Source of the DNA: an uncultured Synechococcus sp.
Lineage (GTDB): Bacteria; Cyanobacteriota; Cyanobacteriia; PCC-6307; Cyanobiaceae
NCBI GenBank assembly: GCA_949373155.1
Contig: CASICK010000002.1
Coordinates: forward strand, 1 to 64,000
Direction of reading: 5' to 3'
DNA length: 64,000 bases
Shown: in pieces, positions 56,683 through 64,000 of the stretch
How the letters are laid out: each line of letters begins with the position of its first letter
Position numbering within the stretch: the stretch's first letter is position 1
Notes under the pieces: model-generated
What the model was told of the DNA's origin: nothing
The model's database searches: none
The model's input: the letters and a program-made list of their open reading frames with translations, nothing else
Translations under genes and position numbers: made by a program

Positions 56683-57635
56683 AAATTAAATTTGCCTATA
56701 CAGATCCATTGCAATTGTCTGAGACACTTCAGGAATATGGTCAAGTCACAAGAATTACTCAACTTGAAAGTGGTGAAGGTAGTTATTCTATGTCTCATCA
56801 AAAATCAACTGGTATGGCGATCGCTGAGATCAGTGCATCAAAACCTCTTTTATATGAGGGATGGGGTACAAGTTGGTCAGTGGATTTTAATTGGATAACA
56901 CCAATGCGGAAGGCAAATTATCCTTTTGGATACTGCGAAGGTTTTGATATGAATGATAATAGTCTTGGTGGTTTTAATACTTTTACTTCCAATCCAGGAG
57001 AGTCATGGGGGAAGTATTCTGAATCATGTTCTTCAACTGCATGTATGTTAGATAAGAAAATACTTCTCGATAAACTTCAAGAATGCAAAGCAAGTCATGC
57101 CATTGCTAATTTAAATGAATCGATGGGCTTAGTGATTGATCATGAAGCTTTCTCCCAATTGCGTAGACTTACGAAGAGGGATCTTGTTAAAGGGATTTTA
57201 AATCCTTCTAAGTACTATGATTTAATGACTATATGTCTCGAAGAAGGCAGTCGTAGATTGTTTAAAAAGAGACAGGCAAAGAATCAGCATTTGCTTGGTG
57301 AGATTGTCAATCTTTCTCATGATCCTGATAAAATGAGTTCTCCAATGTCTTTGTCAGAAGTTTGCCAGCACTTGAATATCGGCCAAGCTTCTTTGTATAG
57401 AGCATGCCAAGATTCCTTTGGGATGGGCATTATTGAGATGATGACACAGGTAAGGCTTGAGGAGGCTAGAAGGTCAATGATCTTTCGTGCTACGACCTCA
57501 AATTGTGATAATAATACTATTCGGGAAATAGCTATTCTTTTTGGATTTAAACATCAAGGTAGATTTTCGAGAAGATACTTTACCAGTTTTGGAGAGCTGC
57601 CAAGTCAAACACTTAAGCGCTCTAGTTCTTTATAA
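56679..57635 (+). CDS. fciB: AraC-family regulator, FciB-like (chromatic acclimation)
   Basis: The 318-residue paralogue of the preceding gene has a C-terminal AraC helix-turn-helix (MSLSEVCQHLNIGQASLYRA, TQVRLEEARRSMIF, then IREIAILFGFKHQGRFSRRY). A segment GILNPSKYYDLMTICLEEG parallels GITTASGFYDLAIATLEDS in the upstream protein, showing duplication. It is translationally coupled through ATGA. Roles of the pair (activation in one light colour, repression in the other) are known from published CA4 work, not visible here. Confidence 0.7.
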   Translation: MKIKFAYTDPLQLSETLQEYGQVTRITQLESGEGSYSMSHQKSTGMAIAEISASKPLLYEGWGTSWSVDFNWITPMRKANYPFGYCEGFDMNDNSLGGFNTFTSNPGESWGKYSESCSSTACMLDKKILLDKLQECKASHAIANLNESMGLVIDHEAFSQLRRLTKRDLVKGILNPSKYYDLMTICLEEGSRRLFKKRQAKNQHLLGEIVNLSHDPDKMSSPMSLSEVCQHLNIGQASLYRACQDSFGMGIIEMMTQVRLEEARRSMIFRATTSNCDNNTIREIAILFGFKHQGRFSRRYFTSFGELPSQTLKRSSSL

Positions 57636-57830
57636 ACAGTAATGCAAGTATTTACCTTGCTCTTTATCCGTAATGATGGAAGCCTAAAGACCGTAGGGGC
57701 TTGGTCCCAAGCTCAAAGCTAAAGGGAAGGTTAAGCTTTTTCGCGCGCTTATCCGATTCTTACCAAAAAGAGTAGAATTTTGAATATATGGTCAAGTTAA
57801 CGAGTTATTAAAAATGCATCTTTATCAAGA

Positions 57831-57998
57831 ATGAAACGAATCACCTTTGAGTTGAATGATGAGCTTCATAAAAAGCTCAAGCTCCTTTGCTATACAGAGT
57901 CTTTGTCCATAGGCCATATACTTAGACAATGTGTTTCGGACTTTTGCGACAAGCATGATGCTCATCTGATTGAACTAATCGATAAGCGATCTAAGTAG
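57831..57998 (+). CDS. Small ribbon-helix-helix-like protein (55 aa)
   Basis: ATG at 57831 encodes MKRITFELNDELHKKLKLLC, then YTESLSIGHILRQCVSDFCD. A short beta strand followed by two helices is the ribbon-helix-helix (CopG/Arc-like) layout, predicting a small DNA-binding dimer. It lies between the FciB-like and lyase genes on the same strand, so it may be a third regulator in the island. It is below the size usually called. A weak hairpin follows at 58102-58130. Confidence 0.65.
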   Translation: MKRITFELNDELHKKLKLLCYTESLSIGHILRQCVSDFCDKHDAHLIELIDKRSK

Positions 57999-58296
57999 TT
58001 TGCTGGACTCCTGAATTAAGTGAAACCATCTGCTCTTGATTTGAGAAAGTGTCTACATTCTTGAACCGTCTCGATATAGTTTGATTGATTAGTTTGACAA
58101 AGCTGAAAACCCTCTTTGGGGTAGCTTTTGGTTTGCTCTGTATCTCTCGATTATCTATGAAATCTGAAACTCTGCATTTACGTATTTCATATGGCCTGCT
58201 TATGTAAATGAAATCCGTTAACATGATGCATGAGAAATGTATTTTTCACGTTTGCAATAAATTATTTAGATAGAATTTTTTATTCGTATTATTCCT
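57999..58296. promoter_or_regulatory. Leader region of the lyase gene
   Basis: AT-rich. It contains a terminator-like hairpin at 58102-58130 (AGCTGAAAACCC...GGGGTAGCTTTT) that may end the regulator transcript, leaving about 165 bp as the lyase promoter. A 77-codon ORF on the opposite strand (57991-58224) looks like a chance frame. Confidence 0.45.
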
Positions 58297-59526
58297 ATGG
58301 CCGAAAGGTTTGATATTCTCGTTCACGGGATGAGCGAAAGTGATGCCTTAAGGCTCTTATGTGAGAATACTTTAAATGTTAAGAGACCTGCTGATCGTTA
58401 TTTCGCTGCCACCAGGCTTGGCTTAAGTACAACAGATGCATCATTTGAGTTGCTTCTTCATGCTGTTGAGAAGCTTTCCGTCGATGAGTTGTACGACAGG
58501 ATTACTCGTCGAAAATCTATTGAAGCTCTTGGAAGGAGAAAAGATGTGCGAGCCATACCAACTTTAGTTGGTGTTTTGAAATGCACTGATAGCGAGGCTG
58601 TCATTAATGCAATTACTTCCTTGGTTCGGATTGGTTGGCAGCCACTCTCCGATGATATAGATCTACTCCTTTCACTCTTGAATGGCGAAGTTACGCAGAT
58701 GCGTGCTGTTATTCAAGCTCATACCAGACTAAAAATTATTAATTCAAAATCTCATTCTGTTATCCATGAGCTTTGTTCTCATGAGAGTGTCTTGGTTTCT
58801 GGTGCAGCACGCGCTTATCAGGCAAGGATATACGGCAGAGTTGATCTCTTAGACCCTTTGATTCCACAGCTTACTGATTTAGTGGCTGGGAAAAGACGGT
58901 CAGCTGTGATTGATTTAGGTGATGCTGGTGATGAAAGTAGACTTGCAGATTTGGTGCGTGCACCAGTCTCTATGTCTCTAAGGGCAAAAAGTTTTTTTGA
59001 TATAGTTGATACTAACGGCTCAATCTTTATCTCAAAAAATCAAGCACTTCTGGAACAGCTTTTAACTGACAATCCCCAATGCCTTAATTTAAAATCTGAA
59101 TGGCTTTGTAATATGAATCCTGATGAAATAGAGAGGAGCCTTAGTCATAGAGACGAAGCTCGTCAATATGGAGCAGCATTAAGCCTGATGAATATCGATC
59201 CTCAGATTTGTCTCGAAATAATCGATAGTATGCAAGAAAGACTTTGGTCTGATTACGTTACTCACTATTACCTCACATGCATTATTGGTTTGCGTAGATT
59301 CCATCAAAAAAGTGATTTGGTTAGAGCTGCTCTTTCAGAAACAACTCCTCAATACACAAAATCAAGGATAGCAGCAGCTTGGGCATGTCTAGAACTTGAA
59401 CTCTATGATCAAATGGAGTTGATCTACGAACTTTCTAATACCGCTTTTTGGCGGCCACTTCGCTGGACTTGTCAACAGGTTATGGCACGGCTAGTTGAGA
59501 AGCAGCAGTTTAATTATCAACCCTAG
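58297..59526 (+). CDS. mpeZ: E/F-type phycobilin lyase (MpeZ/MpeY-like)
   Basis: The protein consists of HEAT-like repeats of the PBS-lyase kind (KSIEALGRRKDVRAIPTLVG; CTDSEAVINAITSLVRIGWQ) with an N-terminal MSESDALRLLCENTLNVKRP and PADRYFAATRLGLSTTDASF resembling CpeY/MpeY. This clan attaches phycobilins to cysteines of phycoerythrin; MpeZ attaches and isomerises phycoerythrobilin to phycourobilin at Cys83 of the PEII alpha subunit in CA4-B strains. 409 residues, about the family size. The island being outside a phycobilisome gene cluster favours MpeZ (CA4-B) over MpeW (CA4-A), but sequence reading alone cannot separate them. Confidence 0.72.
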   Translation: MAERFDILVHGMSESDALRLLCENTLNVKRPADRYFAATRLGLSTTDASFELLLHAVEKLSVDELYDRITRRKSIEALGRRKDVRAIPTLVGVLKCTDSEAVINAITSLVRIGWQPLSDDIDLLLSLLNGEVTQMRAVIQAHTRLKIINSKSHSVIHELCSHESVLVSGAARAYQARIYGRVDLLDPLIPQLTDLVAGKRRSAVIDLGDAGDESRLADLVRAPVSMSLRAKSFFDIVDTNGSIFISKNQALLEQLLTDNPQCLNLKSEWLCNMNPDEIERSLSHRDEARQYGAALSLMNIDPQICLEIIDSMQERLWSDYVTHYYLTCIIGLRRFHQKSDLVRAALSETTPQYTKSRIAAAWACLELELYDQMELIYELSNTAFWRPLRWTCQQVMARLVEKQQFNYQP

Positions 59527-59985
59527 AATGAATGACTGATTTAGGCAGGAATGATTAGTTAACTTTTTAGCTATCGTGACTTAGAAAGGCAGTAGTAATA
59601 TGTTTAGATTTAAAAATTATTCGCAAAAAGTTAATTGAATGCATGTTTCGGGTTTGACTAAGAAGTAATTGATATTATTGGCACTATTGCCTAAGATCGA
59701 TTTTTCGATGCCCTGGCCTGCGAAGAGTTGGTGAGTTCATCAAAAGGGCAAATTTGAGAAAATTTATTAATTTGAATTGATGAACGTTTGTTAATTGAAC
59801 TTTAGAGATTATTTAAACATAGAACCCTAGCTTGTGAGCATGTATGCTTCTAGGCCTAGGATGTATTAAGTTATAACGAAGTATCTGTTCTAAGCTCCAG
59901 AAAGTTTAACGGGTCCGAATCAGGATGTTGTTTGGTCTTCCTATGGGGAAATTGGATTTAATGCTTTATATATTGTGGGTTCATG
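59527..59985. other. AT-rich intergenic region downstream of the lyase
   Basis: No ORF of note. There is a 10-bp perfect palindrome CTAGGCCTAG at 59850-59859 next to GCATGTATGC. Confidence 0.4.
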
Positions 59986-60156
59986 TCATCCTGTCACAGC
60001 AGAAATGCTGTGGGGTGCTTGGGGAAAGCTAGTTGGCATTGGATCAGGCTTGCCATCAGCCAGCGCTTTGGCACGAATATACATTTGGCTTGAGGTTGAT
60101 CCGGCTGCTTCCATTGCTTTGGCAACAAGATCCCAGTTGCGGATTTCGGTTGACAT
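59986..60156 (-). CDS. Small conserved-looking protein (56 aa)
   Basis: ATG at 60156 begins MSTEIRNWDLVAKAMEAAGS, then TSSQMYIRAKALADGKPDPM and PTSFPQAPHS. The alternation of helical and turn residues, with no low-complexity, suggests a genuine small protein. It lies on the strand opposite the lyase. The plus-strand ORF here (59975-60190) is its shadow. Function unknown. Confidence 0.55.
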   Translation of the reverse strand: MSTEIRNWDLVAKAMEAAGSTSSQMYIRAKALADGKPDPMPTSFPQAPHSISAVTG

Positions 60157-60287
60157 TTTTGAGGTCTCGAAGCAATTTCACAAAACTTAAAGCTTTTCGA
60201 GGCTTCCTGTGGCTCCAGCGGCCATCAATGTCGTTTTGATTGAGAAAAGGAATCTGCTGTTAGCAATCAGCTCTGTTGATCTGGGGT

Positions 60288-60340
60288 ATTGGCCTCAAGG
60301 TTTGTGCTCACGCCGCAGACATCTGCTCGAGGTTCCCCAA
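60288..60340 (-). pseudogene. Degenerate yebC 3'-end fragment
   Basis: The plus strand ATTGGCCTCAAGGTTTGTGC at 60288 onward aligns with ATTGGCGCAAGGTTCGTGC at 52199 in the intact yebC, with a 1-nt indel and few substitutions over at least 40 bp. On the minus strand it reads ADVCGVSTNLEANT against the intact [14 protein letters not shown]. It has no start and its frame breaks on the N-terminal side. Confidence 0.75.
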
Positions 60341-60765
60341 GCGGTCGGCTGCCTGCTATCGCTGATCCTCTTCAGATGTCTTGGCTTGTGTCTCTGAGGA
60401 GAACAGGGGGGCAGCAATGTTCTCCTCAATCAGCTCACCACAAAAGTTGAAAATCTCTCTTTGCAGCTGTTCACCTCTTGGAACGGAACGTTTTGCTGGC
60501 GAGCGATTTCGGTTGTCTCTCTTCTCTTTTGCCTCTCCCCTTCATCTCTTCAGATACCAATCTGCTGAACATTGTCTGCTGATTATTCTTCTCAGCACTC
60601 CGCTTTGAGATTCTTTAGCCGCGGTAGATATGAATGGAGTTGTGTTCCCAATTCATCCGCTTTGCTGACAAGTTAAAAGCAGCCTTGCGCCAATTACATT
60701 GAAGAGATTAATGATAAGTTGTTCGGAATTGCAAGTTCACAAACTATTTTCATAATGACTCGAAC

Positions 60766-60801
60766 AAAAAAAGAGCAATAATCGCCAGATCATTGCTCTT
60801 T
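60766..60801 (-). terminator. Rho-independent terminator of rplU-rpmA
   Basis: 10-bp stem AAAGAGCAAT / ATTGCTCTTT around a 12-nt loop, followed on the minus strand by a T run (A run at 60766-60771), 47 bp past the rpmA stop. Confidence 0.88.
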
Positions 60802-60847
60802 GCTTAAAGGACTTTTTATCTTGTCTCAGTCGCTTGGTCCGTTTGGA

Positions 60848-61117
60848 TTACTGAGCAGCTGCAGCAACAGTGATGCGCTTGCGATTGCGAAGCCCGCGGC
60901 GGATCGACTCAAACTTGACGATCCCGTCGGTTAACGCAAACAAGGTGTCATCCTTGCCACGACCAACATTGACGCCAGGCATCACAGAGGTGCCACGTTG
61001 ACGGATCAGAATGGAACCAGCCGTCACGCTTTCACCGCCGTAGGCCTTCACGCCGAGGCGCTTGGAATTGGAGTCGCGTCCGTTGCGGGTTGAGCCTGTG
61101 CCTTTCTTGTGGGCCAT
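60848..61117 (-). CDS. rpmA: 50S ribosomal protein L27
   Basis: [20 protein letters not shown] and [20 protein letters not shown] are the L27 N-terminal signature, located near the peptidyl-transferase centre. 89 residues. It is downstream of rplU by 42 bp on the same strand, the universal rplU-rpmA pair. Confidence 0.98.
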   Translation of the reverse strand: MAHKKGTGSTRNGRDSNSKRLGVKAYGGESVTAGSILIRQRGTSVMPGVNVGRGKDDTLFALTDGIVKFESIRRGLRNRKRITVAAAAQ

Positions 61118-61159
61118 GGGAAATCAAAGAGATGGAGAGAGGGAAGCTGGTTGAGGTAA

Positions 61160-61537
61160 TCAGCTGATGGCTTTGCCGCCAACGGAAATGGATTCGACCA
61201 TCACTCGTGTGAGCTCCTGTCTATGACCATTCTTACGGCGTGTTTTCTTTTTAGGGCGCATTTTGTACACGATCACTTTTTGACCGCGGCGGTGAGCCAT
61301 TACTTTGAGTTCCACACTGGCGCCCTGGACATAGGGCTTGCCAACGGTGGCGACGTCACCGTTTTTGACCAGAAGCACCTTGTCGAGGGTGATCTTGGCG
61401 TCAACGTCGGCATGCAGCCGGTCGAGGTCGTAATAACGGTTGGGTTGCACCCAAAATTGCTGTCCAGAGGCCTCGACGATGGCGTACGAGCCTGTCTCTG
61501 GAGTGGTTTGTGAGCTGCTGCTGCTGGTTTCTGCCAT
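61160..61537 (-). CDS. rplU: 50S ribosomal protein L21
   Basis: L21 folds around 23S r[43 protein letters not shown] and the basic [20 protein letters not shown] are conserved. The 18-residue Ser/Thr N-terminal extension ([15 protein letters not shown]) is short. Divergent from kaiA. Confidence 0.97.
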   Translation of the reverse strand: MAETSSSSSQTTPETGSYAIVEASGQQFWVQPNRYYDLDRLHADVDAKITLDKVLLVKNGDVATVGKPYVQGASVELKVMAHRRGQKVIVYKMRPKKKTRRKNGHRQELTRVMVESISVGGKAIS

Positions 61538-61672
61538 GGGCTACGGGACGCGAACAGGCTCGGAGACTTGGAAGCCGCCGATTTGGCCTGTGCCGCAATC
61601 GAAAGACAAACAAAGATCTTCGACCTTCGTGCTCTCTTTCGTCAAGATTCACTTGAACACTTTTCGTTTTGG

Positions 61673-62569
61673 ATGACCAGGCCGGCCCTCACGATCGCCT
61701 TGTTGTTGAGGTCGCCTGAGCTCGAATCGGCTTGCTGTCAGTGGTTGCCTGGCAATCGCTACACCCCGGTGGATCTAGGACTTGAGGACTCAGCTGTCGA
61801 TGTCGTCTCCGCGTTGGAACGACAACGCGAGGCTGTCGATGCTGTTGTGATTGAGCAATCTCTCCTGCAAGGCAAAACACGAAAAGACTTATTGGCTCGT
61901 GGTTTGCTTTTCCCTGCCGTTGTGGTGGGCGAATTAATGGGGCGTGTCGATTACCACCCTGAAGAAGTTCACCTGCCAGGAGATCAGCTTGAGCAGCTTG
62001 GTTACAACGTTGACGCAGCGATTTCACGCTTTCTTCGCCAAGGGCAGAAAGATATTCGCCCTGAAGATGGATCCGCTGAATCGGATCAGGTTGGCGGCCA
62101 GCCGGAGGGACGTGCTTGGAAGTTGTCGAGCCGCTTGCAGGAGAGGCTTGGCTATCTCGGGGTGTTTTATAAGAGGGATCCATCGCGATTCTTGGCCAAT
62201 CTTCCGCCCCACGAACAGCGTGAGCTGCTGCAGTCGCTGCAGCGCACCTATCGAGATCTGTTGATTGGTTATTTCCGTGACCCTGCTGCTGCCAACCAGG
62301 CTTTAGAGAGCTTTGTCAATACCGCTTTTTTTGGCGACTTGCCAATTACCCAAACCGTTGAGATCCATATGAATCTGATTGACGACTTCTGGAAACAACT
62401 CAGACTTGAAGGGCATAAAGACGATTTCCTTCAGGATTACCGCCTTGTACTGCTGGATGTCATGGCTCACCTCTGTGAAATGTACCGACGGTCAGTCCCT
62501 GGAGATATTCCCTTGGCTCCTACTGGATCTAAGCACCGTCAGCTTCAGGATTCGGAGGTGATGTTATGA
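61673..62569 (+). CDS. kaiA: Circadian clock protein KaiA
   Basis: KaiA stimulates KaiC autophosphorylation. The N-terminal pseudo-receiver domain (about 1-135) and the KaiC-binding helical domain are visible: [40 protein letters not shown] and [22 protein letters not shown] at 61673 ([20 protein letters not shown]) gives 298 residues, close to the 284 of S. elongatus. The frame open from 61568 is not needed. Overlaps kaiB by 4 bp. The intact kaiA distinguishes the genome from Prochlorococcus, where it is lost or truncated. Confidence 0.95.
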   Translation: MTRPALTIALLLRSPELESACCQWLPGNRYTPVDLGLEDSAVDVVSALERQREAVDAVVIEQSLLQGKTRKDLLARGLLFPAVVVGELMGRVDYHPEEVHLPGDQLEQLGYNVDAAISRFLRQGQKDIRPEDGSAESDQVGGQPEGRAWKLSSRLQERLGYLGVFYKRDPSRFLANLPPHEQRELLQSLQRTYRDLLIGYFRDPAAANQALESFVNTAFFGDLPITQTVEIHMNLIDDFWKQLRLEGHKDDFLQDYRLVLLDVMAHLCEMYRRSVPGDIPLAPTGSKHRQLQDSEVML

Positions 62570-62925
62570 GCCCGCGCAAGACTTATATCCTCAAGCTTTA
62601 TGTAGCTGGGAATACGCCGAATTCGATGCGTGCACTCAAAACGCTTCGCAATATTCTTGAAACGGAATTCAAGGGTGTCTACGCCCTGAAGGTTATTGAT
62701 GTCTTGAAAAATCCTCAGCTTGCAGAAGAGGACAAGATTTTGGCAACGCCAACGTTGGCCAAAATTCTCCCCCCTCCTGTGCGTCGGATTATTGGCGACC
62801 TTTCTGATCGCGAACGTGTGCTGATCGGACTTGATCTTCTTTACGATGAGCTTGTTGATAACGACCTGAGCTCTTCCCTCATGGATGCGTTGGAAGTCCA
62901 GGACATCGAAGAGGCAGATTCTTAA
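62566..62925 (+). CDS. kaiB: Circadian clock protein KaiB
   Basis: KaiB switches fold and binds the KaiC CI ring at night, sequestering Kai[21 protein letters not shown] and [20 protein letters not shown] are the thioredoxin-like core. 119 residues with an acidic C-terminal tail longer than in freshwater KaiB (102 aa). Translationally coupled to kaiA (ATGA) and 66 bp before kaiC. Confidence 0.96.
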   Translation: MSPRKTYILKLYVAGNTPNSMRALKTLRNILETEFKGVYALKVIDVLKNPQLAEEDKILATPTLAKILPPPVRRIIGDLSDRERVLIGLDLLYDELVDNDLSSSLMDALEVQDIEEADS

Positions 62926-62991
62926 GTCACGGGGTGATCTAGAGGGTGCTGTGGATTTTCCTTATTAACGTTGAAGAGCAAGGTTGCGGTT

Positions 62992-64000
62992 ATGCAGATT
63001 TCTAGCTCAAGTGGTTCTCCTCAGATGAAGGTTCAGAAGCTTCCGACTGGAATCGAGGGCTTTGACGATGTGTGCCATGGAGGCTTGCCAATTGGACGCA
63101 GCACCCTGATTAGCGGAACATCGGGAACGGGTAAAACCGTTTTTTCCTTGCATTTTCTCCACAATGGAATTGCTCATTACGATGAGCCCGGAATTTTCGT
63201 CACGTTTGAAGAGTCGCCACTCGATATTTTGCGGAATGCTGCAAGTTTTGGCTGGAACTTGCAGGAGATGGTGGAGCAAGACAAGCTCTTTATTCTTGAT
63301 GCTTCACCGGATCCAGATGGTCAGGATGTGGCGGGCAGTTTCGATCTGTCTGGCCTGATTGAAAGAATTAATTACGCCATTCGAAAGTACAAGGCCAAAC
63401 GAGTGGCAATCGATTCGATTACGGCCGTATTTCAACAATATGATGCAGTATTTGTTGTGCGTCGGGAGATTTTTCGACTACTTGCACGCCTGAAAGAGAT
63501 CGGTGTCACCACTGTGATGACCTCTGAGCGAATTGATGAATACGGGCCAATTGCGCGTTATGGCGTTGAAGAATTTGTCTCTGACAATGTTGTGATTCTC
63601 CGCAACGTGCTTGAGGGAGAGCGCAGACGACGGACCGTTGAGATTCTCAAGTTGCGAGGCACCACCCACATGAAGGGTGAGTTCCCGTTCACGATGGGAG
63701 CCCATGGGATCAGCATCTTCCCTCTTGGTGCGATGAGGCTCACGCAGCGTTCATCCACTGTTCGTGTGAGTTCTGGTGTGCCGCGGCTCGATGAGATGTG
63801 TGGTGGCGGCTATTTCAAGGATTCAATCATCCTCGCGACGGGAGCGACTGGTACAGGTAAGACCTTGTTGGTTTCTAAATTCATTGAGGATGCCTGCAGT
63901 AATAAAGAGCGGGTAATCTTGTTTGCCTATGAAGAATCTCGTGCTCAATTAATGCGTAATGGCACAAGTTGGGGCATTGATTTTGAGCAAATGGAGCAAG
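62992..64000 (+). CDS. kaiC: Circadian clock ATPase/kinase KaiC (partial, 3' end outside window)
   Basis: ATG at 62992 starts MQISSSSGSPQMKVQKLPTG. The CI domain (about 1-260) has Walker A GTSGTGKT (42-49) and catalytic Glu pair TFEESP. The CII domain begins by about 270, with Walker A GATGTGKT (284-291) and YEESRAQL. The reading frame is open to the window end (336 codons), so the CII phosphorylation sites are not seen. CI drives the daily ATPase; CII is the autokinase/phosphatase. Confidence 0.97.
   Translation, partial: MQISSSSGSPQMKVQKLPTGIEGFDDVCHGGLPIGRSTLISGTSGTGKTVFSLHFLHNGIAHYDEPGIFVTFEESPLDILRNAASFGWNLQEMVEQDKLFILDASPDPDGQDVAGSFDLSGLIERINYAIRKYKAKRVAIDSITAVFQQYDAVFVVRREIFRLLARLKEIGVTTVMTSERIDEYGPIARYGVEEFVSDNVVILRNVLEGERRRRTVEILKLRGTTHMKGEFPFTMGAHGISIFPLGAMRLTQRSSTVRVSSGVPRLDEMCGGGYFKDSIILATGATGTGKTLLVSKFIEDACSNKERVILFAYEESRAQLMRNGTSWGIDFEQMEQ

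Larger units (their letters stand above)
60157..60847. other. Degenerate intergenic region at the island's right edge
   Basis: This stretch holds a remnant of the yebC 3' end (60288-60340) and, just upstream on the minus strand (about 60370-60540), a stop-bounded frame without a start codon (including GELIEENIAAPLFSSE). Frames are broken and the sequence looks like decayed genes. Confidence 0.5.

Noticed and set aside
57991..58224. 77-codon minus-strand ORF upstream of the lyase
   Set aside because: It overlaps the RHH-like gene's end, crosses a hairpin and looks like a chance frame in AT-rich DNA.

Overview
This window looks like a chromosome segment of a marine Synechococcus (picocyanobacterium). 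The evidence is a set of photosynthesis genes (psbY, a high-light-inducible protein, petF, psbV, ftrV, a phycobilisome linker), the cyanobacterial clock operon kaiABC next to rplU-rpmA, plastid-type ribosomal protein PSRP-3, and several small cyanobacteria-only families (DUF1818, DUF2811, the PSII S4-domain protein). An FciA/FciB plus phycobilin-lyase cluster points to a strain capable of type IV chromatic acclimation (CA4). From memory this fits a coastal CC9311-like strain, but that assignment is inference.

Layout. 0-4.4 kb: accessory stretch with small proteins, psbY, an Hli and a lone SagB-type azoline-oxidase-like gene. 4.5-34.5 kb: dense core genome. It holds ald; a tightly coupled CNNM-GTPase-nadD-nadE run; pepP; PSRP-3; atpD-atpC; groES-groEL behind a CIRCE operator; an ammonium transporter; gpmI-secG; pyrR; ftrV; an Hsp70-like gene; rpoZ; murD; tRNA-Val(GAC); serA-prmA; and petF. 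34.5-44.5 kb: a linker polypeptide with a C-terminal hydrophobic anchor, psbV, rnz, a SpoIID-like protein, nagB and a fused 5-oxoprolinase. 44.5-51.2 kb: AT-richer, gene-poor accessory stretch with many very small ORFs, a GNAT, a cupin, a DUF3303 protein and an acyltransferase. 51.2-54.7 kb: isocitrate-lyase/PEP-mutase family protein, truB-yebC and a methyltransferase. 54.7-60.8 kb: AT-rich island, described next. 60.8-64 kb: rpmA, rplU, kaiA, kaiB and the start of kaiC.

The most notable system is the 55-60 kb island. A Nif11-like protein is divergent from two translationally coupled AraC-type regulators (FciA/FciB-like). These are followed by an unlisted 55-residue ribbon-helix-helix-like protein, a 409-residue E/F-type phycobilin lyase (MpeZ-like) and a small conserved-looking protein. 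This matches the published concept of a CA4 island: regulators that respond to light colour control a bilin lyase that changes the chromophore on phycoerythrin II. A degenerate copy of the yebC 3' end lies at the right side of the island, in the same orientation as the intact yebC on the left. It may be a scar of how the island arrived.

Gene positions, start choices and motifs were read from the sequence. Family names come from pattern recognition without database searches. Several proteins shorter than 60 residues (PsbY, Hli, the RHH-like protein and others) were found by reading the intergenic sequence directly.
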